Assembly: GCA_025361995.1 (NCBI GenBank)
Contig: JANYIP010000033.1
Span: forward strand, 1 to 21,855
Origin: Streptomycetales bacterium
GTDB lineage: Bacteria; Actinomycetota; Actinomycetes; Prado026
Reading direction: 5' to 3'
Length of the DNA stretch: 21,855 nt
In this document: positions 12,797-20,137 of the stretch, in pieces
Position numbering within the stretch: the first letter of the stretch is position 1
Layout of the letters: every line of letters starts with the position of its first letter
Notes under the pieces: generated by a model
Told to the model about the DNA's origin: nothing
What the model saw: only the letters and a program-made list of their open reading frames with translations
The model's database searches: none
Translations under genes and position numbers: made by a program

Positions 12797-15772
12797 TCAG
12801 AGCTCGGACCGGAGCCGGCGCACCTGCGACGCGGCGTCAACATCGCCGCGAATCTCCAACCGGGCGATGGCCTGGTCGACGAGGGCGCCCCACTCGCCGT
12901 CACGCCCCGCCGCCCGCAGCACGTACGCCAGTGCGAGGAATGCCTCCGCCTGAGTCCCGGGGAAATCCGTCCGGAACGCGTAGTCGACGGCGCTCCGCCC
13001 GAACTTCTCGGCCTCGTCCAGCTCGCCACGGTCGGCCAGCACCATCGCGCGCACGCCACGCCCGGACGCGAAGTTGGTGATGTCCTCCGGGCCACCCATC
13101 TCCTCACCGAGGATGGCGAACCGCACTGCTTCGTCGAGCTCGCCGCACTGGTAGAGCGCACGGGCCATGCTCGTCGCGACGGTCGAGCGGAACCCTGTCG
13201 CTCCCACCTCACCCAAGCCGTCGTACGACAGCCGGAAGATCCTGACCGCCTCCTCAGGACGACCCTGGCGGAGCGCAAAGCCGGCAGGGTGTTGCTGCAT
13301 CAGGTGCCGGATCATCTTCATGTCCAGCTCGCCGAGGATCGCGTCGGCCCGCTCGTAGCAGGAGGTGGCCTCGACGAACTCCCCCGCCTCCCCGGCAAGG
13401 AATGCCTCGAGCATGAGGCACGCCTGCTCCATCCGCGGGCTCGTCCGCATGAGCTCTCGCATCCCGGTGAGCTTCGACCGTACGGTGTCCGCCGGGAACG
13501 GGCCGTACATCAGCGGCCCGAGCCGGCTCATGTTGAGCTGGGCCACGAGGGTCGCATCGCCGGCCCTTCGCGCGTGCTCGATCGCCTGCTCGATCGCGGC
13601 GAGGGCCGGCTCTGCCCGGCTCAGCAGCCACTCGATGTCGAAGAGCAGGCACCACGCATGCGCGAGGCCGACGGCATCCCCGGCCCGCTCGAAGAAGTCG
13701 ATCGCCTCCTCGGCCACCCGCCTCGCGTCATGTGTCAGGTCTCCGGCCGCGTTCTGCAGCTCGAGATCCAGGCGAGCCACCCGCCCACGCATCTGGGCGA
13801 CGGAGTCCGCACTGCTCTCGAGCGCCGCGATCATCCGGCTAGCGCGCTCGAAGTCGCCCCTGCCGTGCAAGGCGGCCAGGAGCTCGAAGGTGATCCTGTC
13901 CCGACCCCCGTCGCCGTCCGGCAGGAGTCGCAACGCACGCGTCAAGAGATTGTCGGCAGCCGGCATGTCGTCCCGCGCCAGCGCCTTCGACCCGGCGGCA
14001 GCAAGCCGCGCGGCCGCGCGCAGCTCGATCGTCTCGTCCGGGTCGCCGAGCTCGCGCCGGTAGCCGGCGGCACGCTCGAGGTGGAAGCCGAGCATCTCGT
14101 CCTGCTCGACGAGCTCGACGGGCGCGGCAGCAAGCCAGTCGGCGAAACGCCCGTGCAGGTCAGCCCGCACGGCCTTGGGGAGCGACTCGTACGCCGCGTC
14201 GCGCATCAGCAGGTGGCGGAAGCGGAAAGCCTCCTGCCCGGCCAGCGTCGCCCGCGCCGCGCGGATCAGCTCCTTGCGTACGAGCCTGACCAGGTCCTTG
14301 TCGAGGTCCGCGCGTTGGGGGTCGTCCGTCAGCACGCGGACGGCGTCGCGATGGAAGAGCTCGCCCTCGACAGCGCCCCGCTCGACGACTGAGCGCTCCC
14401 CGACGCCGAGCTGGTCGAGCCTGGCCTGCAGCAAGGCCTGGATGGTTGAGGGGAGGCGAGTGTCACCGCCGTCGGCGACCAGTGCCAACATCTCCTCGAC
14501 AAAGAGCGGGTTGCCACCGGCGGTCTGGAGGATGCGTTGGCGGGTAGCGGGGTCGATGGCCACGTCGAGAGACTCGATCAGCTCGCCCGACTCCTCCGTC
14601 GACAGCGGTTCGAGCAGCAGGGTCGTGGCATTGAGCTTGCCTCCGCCCCACCCTGGGCGCACGTCGATCAGCTCAGCCCGCGCCACGCACAGCAGCAGGA
14701 TCGGCGCCTCGCGGGAGAGGTCGGCGATGTGGTCGACCAGGTCGAGGAAGGTCGGCTCGCCCCAGTGGATGTCGTCCAAGACGACGACCAGGGGCCGTTC
14801 GCGGGCGACCTCCTCGAGCTGGGCCCGCACCGCCCAGAAGAGCTCGCCGGTCGAGTGGCTCCCGCGGCCGAACAGGTCCACGGTCGGGTCGGCGCGCGGG
14901 CCGAGCTGCTTCAGCACCTCGACGACCGGCCAGTAGGTGATGCCTTCGCCGTAGTCGAGGCATCGACCACGTACGACGGTAGCGTCGATGCCCTCGAGGA
15001 GCTCGCTGACCAGCCGCGACTTGCCGACACCCGCCGCGCCGAGCAGGGTGAACAGGTGGCAGGCCCGCTCGGTGACGGCTCGCTCGAATGCCTGGTGCAG
15101 CACTCCCAGCTCACGCTTGCGGCCGACGAGCGGGGTGTCGAGGCGACGTGCGACCGCGGGCGCCTGCAGGTCGACGGTCAGGACCCGGTACGCCCCGATC
15201 GGGCTCGCCTTGCCCTTCACCAGAAGCTCCACCGGCTCGCTCTCGATCGCGCCACGGACGAGCTGCTGAGTCTCCAGGCCGATGAGCACCTCACCGACCG
15301 GAGCCTGCTGCTCGAGCCGGGCTGCGACGTTCACTGCGTCGCCGGTGACGAGAGTCTCGCCTCCTCCGGTGACCACCTCGCCGGTGTTGACACCGATCCG
15401 CGCATGCAGCCCGAGTGACTCGACCGCCGAGCGCATCTGCCAGGAAGCTCGGACCGCGCGCAACGCGTCGTCCTCGTGCGAGACCGGAATCCCGAAGACC
15501 GCCATCACGGCATCGCCCACGAACTTCTCGACCGTGCCGCCGTGCCGCTCCAGGATCGCGCGCATCTGGTCGTAGTAGCCGCCCATGATCGCCCGCAACG
15601 TCTCAGGGTCCGTGCGGTCGCCGAGCGCGGTCGAGCCGGTCAGGTCGCAGAACACGATCGTGACGACCTTGCGCACCTCGCGCGCGGGCGCAGGCTCGAT
15701 GAGCGCCGCGCCACAGCTGCCACAGAAGCGGAAGGCCTCCGGATTCTGCTGGCCGCACGACCCACACACCAT
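12797..15772 (-). CDS. zinc ribbon-class III nucleotide cyclase-AAA ATPase-TPR signalling protein
   Basis: A 991-aa multidomain protein. A zinc ribbon (C3, C6, C17, C20) is followed by a class III adenylate/guanylate cyclase domain (about 35-200), a STAND/AAA ATPase module with VGRKRELG at 216-223, Walker A GAAGVGKS (245-252) and Walker B LVVVLDDIHW (328-337), and about 450 residues of TPR-like helices. In the cyclase the metal-binding Asp43 and Asp87, Lys83 (KFVGD) and the transition-state Asn148 and Arg152 (GDAVNVAAR) are present. The position of the second purine-recognising residue, normally Asp, is Leu141 (TLVTGD). Cyclase activity or its nucleotide specificity is therefore uncertain. 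It probably acts as a cytoplasmic signal-responsive switch. The ATG at 15772 begins directly at the zinc ribbon; no clear ribosome binding site is visible. Confidence 0.88.
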   Translation of the reverse strand: MVCGSCGQQNPEAFRFCGSCGAALIEPAPAREVRKVVTIVFCDLTGSTALGDRTDPETLRAIMGGYYDQMRAILERHGGTVEKFVGDAVMAVFGIPVSHEDDALRAVRASWQMRSAVESLGLHARIGVNTGEVVTGGGETLVTGDAVNVAARLEQQAPVGEVLIGLETQQLVRGAIESEPVELLVKGKASPIGAYRVLTVDLQAPAVARRLDTPLVGRKRELGVLHQAFERAVTERACHLFTLLGAAGVGKSRLVSELLEGIDATVVRGRCLDYGEGITYWPVVEVLKQLGPRADPTVDLFGRGSHSTGELFWAVRAQLEEVARERPLVVVLDDIHWGEPTFLDLVDHIADLSREAPILLLCVARAELIDVRPGWGGGKLNATTLLLEPLSTEESGELIESLDVAIDPATRQRILQTAGGNPLFVEEMLALVADGGDTRLPSTIQALLQARLDQLGVGERSVVERGAVEGELFHRDAVRVLTDDPQRADLDKDLVRLVRKELIRAARATLAGQEAFRFRHLLMRDAAYESLPKAVRADLHGRFADWLAAAPVELVEQDEMLGFHLERAAGYRRELGDPDETIELRAAARLAAAGSKALARDDMPAADNLLTRALRLLPDGDGGRDRITFELLAALHGRGDFERASRMIAALESSADSVAQMRGRVARLDLELQNAAGDLTHDARRVAEEAIDFFERAGDAVGLAHAWCLLFDIEWLLSRAEPALAAIEQAIEHARRAGDATLVAQLNMSRLGPLMYGPFPADTVRSKLTGMRELMRTSPRMEQACLMLEAFLAGEAGEFVEATSCYERADAILGELDMKMIRHLMQQHPAGFALRQGRPEEAVRIFRLSYDGLGEVGATGFRSTVATSMARALYQCGELDEAVRFAILGEEMGGPEDITNFASGRGVRAMVLADRGELDEAEKFGRSAVDYAFRTDFPGTQAEAFLALAYVLRAAGRDGEWGALVDQAIARLEIRGDVDAASQVRRLRSEL

Positions 15773-15825
15773 CCCGCGAGCCTACGCGGGGTCAAGATCG
15801 GTGCAGGGCGGACTTCTTTGATCGG

Positions 15826-15841
15826 ATGTCTGGCTAGACAT
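15826..15841. promoter_or_regulatory. 16-bp palindrome, possible orphan operator
   Basis: ATGTCT-GGCT-AGACAT is a perfect 6-bp inverted repeat in the short gap upstream of the cyclase gene and just before the permease remnant. The TGTCT/AGACA half-sites resemble those bound by GntR-family regulators of sugar and amino-acid operons (established pattern), but no regulator is encoded here. It could act on the cyclase promoter or be a relic of the sugar transporter locus. Confidence 0.3.
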
Positions 15842-15855
15842 ATCTCTGCCCCTGC

Positions 15856-16329
15856 GGCCGCACGTTCGGGCTGCCCACCCCGGTCTACATCTTCGCGGGG
15901 GTGGCCCTGGTCGGCCTGTTCGTCCGGACCCGTACCCGGCTCGGCTTCTCGATCTTCGCGGTCGGCGAGAACGAGCGTGCCGCCCGGCTCTGCGGACTGC
16001 CGGTCGCGCGGGTCAGGACGCTCACGTACGTCATCTCGGGCGTGGGCGCCGGGCTGGCCGGGATGGTCCTGTCTGCATCGACGCACACGGCCACGGCGGT
16101 GTACGCGACGGGCTACGAGCTGAACGTCATCGCGGCGATCGTGGTCGGCGGGACGAGCCTGTTCGGCGGGCGAGGCTCGGTGCTGCGCTCGGTCCTCGGA
16201 GCCCTGCTGATCGGGGTCATCAACAACGGGCTGAACATTTTGAACGTACCGATCGCACCGCAGCTGGTGGCACAGGGCTTTGTGATCGTGGTCGCCGTCA
16301 GCTTCGACCAGTACGTCCGCCGCGAGTAG
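15856..16329 (+). pseudogene. sugar ABC transporter permease (RbsC-type), 5'-truncated
   Basis: About 157 codons of the C-terminal half of a CUT2-family (RbsC/XylH/RhaP-like) permease. The frame enters at GRTFGLPTPVYIFAGVALVG and continues with RTRLGFSIFAVGENERAARL, the characteristic TGYELNVIAAIVVGGTSLFG followed by GGRGS, and LIGVINNGLNILNVP, ending with a natural stop. Family members are about 330-350 aa with 8-10 membrane helices, so half is missing. No start codon with a ribosome binding site precedes the segment (GTG 15901 is internal), and no ATPase or binding-protein gene is adjacent. It converges on the MFS gene. With rhamnose genes 2.3 kb away it may be what remains of a deoxysugar ABC importer, but the specificity cannot be told. 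Confidence 0.75.
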
Positions 16330-16340
16330 ACCGCCACGAG

Positions 16341-16363
16341 CAGGCGCCCACGAGCTTCGCCTG
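16341..16363. terminator. weak hairpin between convergent permease remnant and MFS gene
   Basis: CAGGCG (16341-16346) pairs with CGCCTG (16358-16363) across an 11-nt loop in the 98-nt gap between two convergent genes. There is no U-tract, so assignment as terminator is positional. Confidence 0.25.
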
Positions 16364-16427
16364 GGAGGCCTCGAGGAAGTCGCTGGTCGGGCTCCTCAAG
16401 AGCTGCACCCACCGGTCAGGGCAGGTC

Positions 16428-17591
16428 TTAAGGAGCCCGACGAGAAGTTCGCCAGGCGGCCGCAAGGCCGGCGGCACCGGCGGCGACCCAGACCAGGACG
16501 TGAGACACCTGGTAGAGGGCAAGCCCCACGAGCGGGCTCAGCAGCGTCCCGCTGATCGACGCGGAGGCGTACGCGCTCTGGTACCGCCCGAGCATCCCGG
16601 CCGGCGCAAGATCCGCTGCGTACGCGGTGGCTGTCGGCTTGTACAGCATCTCGCCAGCAGTGACGACGAGAACCATGACGACCGCCCCGGCAACCCCAGG
16701 GGCCACCGCCAGGACCGCTGAACCGATCCCGACCAGCAGGAAACCGGAGGAGATGAGGCTGAGCGCCGGCAGATCACGCAGCCGGAGCGCGAGCGGGGCC
16801 TCGAACAGGACGATGACGATGCAGTTGAGCGAGATCAGCAGCGCGTACGCAACGGTGGGCACCCCGGCGTCGTGCAGCTGCAGCGGCAGCACGGTGTAAG
16901 CCAGCCGGTAGACGGTGTCCACAGCCGCGATGGACAGGACCAGCCGGCGCAGCGCACCGTCCCGGCTGATGGCCCGCCACAGCGTCGAGGCCGACCCGGC
17001 TGCCGCGGCACTCGGAGCCTGCGCAGGCACGAACCGGGCGATAAGGCCGACGAGCATCAGCGTCGTGAGCCCGTCCACGACGAACACCAGCGGGAACGCG
17101 TGCGCAGTCAGGAGGGCACCCACCGGCGGACCGATGACAGTGCCGGCGTTGATGGCCGACCGCGACACGGCGACACTCTCCCGACGCCGGGCCGCTGGCA
17201 GGTGGCCGGTCACCAGCGAGGAGAGCAGCGGTCTCGCCGCCCCGCCGGCGAAGCCACCGAGCGCGGCGACCAAGGCCAGCGCCACCACCGGCAGCCACGG
17301 CAACGAAAGGCAGCACAGGGCCGACAGCGTGAGCGCGAGGATGGCCGTCCGACGCGTCCCCCAACGGTCCCCGGCAGACCCGCCGAGCAGGTTGCCGGCA
17401 ACCAGACCAACTCCGTAGGTCCCGGCTGCGACACCAGCCGCAGCCGGTCCGAGCCCCCTGTCCGCGACGAGGTACAGCGTCAGGAAGAGCCAGGCGAGCG
17501 ACCCCAGCGCGCTGACGAACTGGCCGAGCACCAGCCAGCGCACCCAGACCGGCAGGTCGCGGATGACCGAGACAAGCCCGCCGTCCGACAC
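16428..17591 (-). CDS. MFS transporter
   Basis: A 387-aa major facilitator superfamily protein with 12 predicted hydrophobic helices. The loop between helices 2 and 3 has the diagnostic GDRWGTRRT (motif A), and a GxxxGPxxG-like stretch (INAGTVIGPPVGALL) lies in helix 5. Overall it resembles the drug/proton antiporter type rather than sugar porters, so export of a small molecule is more likely than rhamnose uptake, though the substrate cannot be deduced. The start is GTG 17591, 2 nt beyond the stop of the upstream hypothetical gene, with a poor ribosome binding site that suggests translational coupling. It is the last gene of the leftward six-gene run. An internal Met start cannot be excluded. 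Confidence 0.8.
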   Translation of the reverse strand: MSDGGLVSVIRDLPVWVRWLVLGQFVSALGSLAWLFLTLYLVADRGLGPAAAGVAAGTYGVGLVAGNLLGGSAGDRWGTRRTAILALTLSALCCLSLPWLPVVALALVAALGGFAGGAARPLLSSLVTGHLPAARRRESVAVSRSAINAGTVIGPPVGALLTAHAFPLVFVVDGLTTLMLVGLIARFVPAQAPSAAAAGSASTLWRAISRDGALRRLVLSIAAVDTVYRLAYTVLPLQLHDAGVPTVAYALLISLNCIVIVLFEAPLALRLRDLPALSLISSGFLLVGIGSAVLAVAPGVAGAVVMVLVVTAGEMLYKPTATAYAADLAPAGMLGRYQSAYASASISGTLLSPLVGLALYQVSHVLVWVAAGAAGLAAAWRTSRRAP

Positions 17592-17593
17592 GC

Positions 17594-18226
17594 TCAGCGC
17601 GGGTCGGCGCGGTCGATGTTCCAGTGTCTCGACACGCTACCCATCCACCCGTCGTCCTTGCGGGGGACGAAGCTGAAGCGGCTGACGATCCGCTGACCGC
17701 CCTCGAAGTCGCCGTAGAGCAGGTCGACAGCGAACGGCTGCCTGGCCGTGATCACCCGCGCCGCCGCGACGAAATCCGGCTGGCCCGGATCGCGGAACGC
17801 GCCCTGCCAGAACCCGTAGTCGGACACCGGGATGTAGAGGTCGCGGGAGAGTCGGCGGAAGTCGTCGAGTGGCGGGTGCACCGTGGCCCCGAGGAGTCGC
17901 TCGGGGGAGAACAGCCACCCGTGCAGCACGGCGATGCCACTACCGACGTTGCGCAACGACAGTGCGAGGTACACCGCGTCGTCGGTGACCTCCGCGGCGC
18001 CACCGCCGCCAGGTGTCACCACCCACTTGTCGTCCGCGAACGAGATCTTCTGCGCCGGATCCTCCACCCGCGACGGGATCAGGAGCGGACGCAGTCCGGC
18101 CATCAGCGACCGCTCGGCAGCCCGGGCGGCGCGGTTGGCTGAACGTACGGACGCGAAGGTCGCGACAGCGAGGACCAGCGTGCCGCCGGCCGTTGCCAGC
18201 GAAGAGATCGACACCCAGTCAGTCAC
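17594..18226 (-). CDS. hypothetical protein with N-terminal membrane anchor
   Basis: A 210-aa protein I do not recognise. Residues about 8-28 (SSLATAGGTLVLAVATFASV) form one membrane segment, followed by a basic/Ala-rich helix (RSANRAARAAERSLMAGLRP) likely on the cytoplasmic side. The rest is a soluble domain with strand-rich motifs such as YLALSLRNVGSGIAVLHGW and AVDLLYGDFEGGQRIVSRFS, a type of beta-sandwich seen in small anchored proteins of unknown role. The start is GTG 18226, with AGGA about 7 nt upstream. It is 35 nt downstream of the SnoaL-like gene and almost touches the MFS gene, so the two may act together. Confidence 0.7.
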   Translation of the reverse strand: MTDWVSISSLATAGGTLVLAVATFASVRSANRAARAAERSLMAGLRPLLIPSRVEDPAQKISFADDKWVVTPGGGGAAEVTDDAVYLALSLRNVGSGIAVLHGWLFSPERLLGATVHPPLDDFRRLSRDLYIPVSDYGFWQGAFRDPGQPDFVAAARVITARQPFAVDLLYGDFEGGQRIVSRFSFVPRKDDGWMGSVSRHWNIDRADPR

Positions 18227-18261
18227 ACCAAGATCCTAGGCAGTGAGTACAGACGCGCGTC

Positions 18262-18645
18262 CTAGAACATCGTGTTGGCATGGGCCGATGTCTCGGGGAT
18301 CACCTGCAGGACGTCCCAGTGCTCGACGACCTTGCCGTTCGCGTCGAACCGGAAGATGTCGATGCCCGCGTAGTCGGAGTCCCCCGGCCAGGTCTGGTAG
18401 CAGTGCAGCACCACGAGGTCGCCCTCGGCGATGGACCGCTTGATCTCCACGTGCTTGCCGGGGTAGTTCGCGGCCATGTCGACGAAGTAGTCGATGAACG
18501 CCTGCTTCCCGTCGGCGACGTGCGGGTTGTGCTGGATGTACTCGTCGCCGGCATACAGCGCGATGGCCTCGGCCGGCTGACAGTCGTTGAACATGAGGGC
18601 GTAGAACGCCTTCGCGGTGGCGGTGTTCTCGTCCGGGGTGCTCAT
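18262..18645 (-). CDS. SnoaL-like / NTF2-family protein
   Basis: A 127-aa protein of the nuclear-transport-factor-2 fold (SnoaL-like polyketide-cyclase family). Typical landmarks are AKAFYALMFNDCQPAEAIALY, YIQHNPHVADGKQAFIDYF, VVLHCYQTWPGDSDYAGIDI, FRFDANGKVVEHWDVLQ and the terminal HANTMF. Members bind small hydrophobic ligands or catalyse aldol-type and isomerisation reactions; the role here is unknown. ATG 18645 is used; an in-frame GTG two codons upstream (18651) is possible, and neither has a strong ribosome binding site. It lies 34 nt after the rhamnulokinase stop in the same direction, so it is probably co-transcribed with the deoxysugar genes. Confidence 0.82.
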   Translation of the reverse strand: MSTPDENTATAKAFYALMFNDCQPAEAIALYAGDEYIQHNPHVADGKQAFIDYFVDMAANYPGKHVEIKRSIAEGDLVVLHCYQTWPGDSDYAGIDIFRFDANGKVVEHWDVLQVIPETSAHANTMF

Positions 18646-18679
18646 GGTCACCGAAACTACCGGGCCGTCCTGGCTCTGC

Positions 18680-20137
18680 CTAGCGCACCCGCTCGGCGGC
18701 CGCTCGCCACCGGCTGACGTCGCCCTGCGGCTCGTACCGTCGCAGCTCGCTGGAGGCGGCCACTACGCTACGCAGGTCGCCGAGCCCACCGTCCACCACC
18801 CTGGCGGCCCGCGCCTGGACGAGGACGTTGCCAAGAGCAGCGGCCTCGACCGGACCGGCGACGACCGGGACTGCGCAGGCGTCCGCGGTGAGCTGGCAGA
18901 GCAGTTCGTTGCGCGACCCGCCGCCGACCAGGTGGACGACGTCGACGGACCGCCCGGACAGCCGCTCAGCATCCAGGACGCCCGCGCGGTAGGCCAGCGC
19001 GAGGCTGTCCATGATGCAGCGCACGGTGGCCGCCTGGTTCTGCGGTGGCGGCTGACCGAGGTCCTGGCAGGCTCGTGCGATGCGCTCGGGCATGTCGCCG
19101 GGCGCGAGCAGAGCGGGGTTGTCCGGGTCGATGACAGCGGTGAAGGCCGGCACCCTGGCCGCGTCGAAGAGCAGCGTCTCGAGGTCCGCGGGCAGACCGT
19201 GCGCGTTCCACGTACGCAGCGACTCCTGGAGCAGCCACAAGCCCATCACGTTGCGCAGGAAGCGGATGGTGCCGTCGACGCCGACCTCGTTGGTGAAGTT
19301 CGCCGCGAGCGCGTCCGCAGTCTGCACGGGCTCGGCGAGCTCGACACCGACGAGCGACCAGGTACCGCAGGAGATGTACGCGAAGTTCTCGCCGGCCGCC
19401 GGCACCGCCACCACCGCGCTGGCCGTGTCGTGCGAGCCGACGACCGTGACCGGCAGGGGCTCGGACCGGCGGATCTCGGCGAGCACGTCCGGCCGGAGCA
19501 CACCCGCCGAGTCACCCGGTCGCCGCAGGTCAGGGAAGATCCCGCGAGGGATGTTGAGCCGGCCCATCAGCTCGCCCGACCAGCGGCTCTCGCGCACGTC
19601 GTAGAGCTGGGTCGTCGAGGCGTTGGTGATCTCCGCACCCATCTCGCCGGTCAACCAGTAGCTGAGCAGATCGGGGATCAGCAGCAGGGTTCGAGCGGCC
19701 GCCAGCGCCGCCGGCCCAGCCGCCACCAGCTGGTAGACGGTGTTGAAGGGCAGCATCTGCAGACCGGTGACGGCGTAGAGCTCCTCAGCCGGGACGACCC
19801 CGAACGTCCGCTCCATCACCCCGTCGGTCCGGCCGTCGCGGTAGTGCACGGGGTTGCCGATCAGCGCGCCGCCAGAGTCGAGGAGGCCGTAGTCGACGGC
19901 CCACGAGTCGATGCCAGCGCTCACCAGACCACCGGCCCGTTCGGCGGCCCGCAAGCCGTCGAGGACTCCGCGATATAACCCCAAGATGTCCCAGTGCAGG
20001 GTCCCGCCGGCCCGGACGGGGAGGTTCGGGAAGCGGTTGACCTCGGTCAGCTCGACCCGACCCTGGGCCACCTGACCCACGATGACGCGACCGCTGGAGG
20101 CGCCGAGGTCGACCGCGGCGAATCCGGCATCGGTCAA
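18680..20137 (-). CDS. rhaB: rhamnulokinase (FGGY family)
   Basis: A 485-aa FGGY carbohydrate kinase that phosphorylates L-rhamnulose (or a closely related 6-deoxyketose) to the 1-phosphate with ATP. It carries FAAVDLGASSGRV at residues 6-18 (first phosphate loop), GIDSWAVDYGLLD, HYRDGRTDGVMER, VVGSHDTASAVVAVP, the YISCGTWSLVG adenosine-site loop and HLVGGGSRNELLCQLTADAC. That last block and the following VAGPVEAAALGN are typical of RhaB. Length matches RhaB (about 489 aa). An open frame reaches 20260, but the extra 41 codons are Arg-rich antisense-like sequence inside the isomerase gene. TTG 20137 overlaps the isomerase stop (TTGA) and gives the correct N-terminus, indicating strict translational coupling. 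Confidence 0.88.
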   Translation of the reverse strand: MTDAGFAAVDLGASSGRVIVGQVAQGRVELTEVNRFPNLPVRAGGTLHWDILGLYRGVLDGLRAAERAGGLVSAGIDSWAVDYGLLDSGGALIGNPVHYRDGRTDGVMERTFGVVPAEELYAVTGLQMLPFNTVYQLVAAGPAALAAARTLLLIPDLLSYWLTGEMGAEITNASTTQLYDVRESRWSGELMGRLNIPRGIFPDLRRPGDSAGVLRPDVLAEIRRSEPLPVTVVGSHDTASAVVAVPAAGENFAYISCGTWSLVGVELAEPVQTADALAANFTNEVGVDGTIRFLRNVMGLWLLQESLRTWNAHGLPADLETLLFDAARVPAFTAVIDPDNPALLAPGDMPERIARACQDLGQPPPQNQAATVRCIMDSLALAYRAGVLDAERLSGRSVDVVHLVGGGSRNELLCQLTADACAVPVVAGPVEAAALGNVLVQARAARVVDGGLGDLRSVVAASSELRRYEPQGDVSRWRAAAERVR

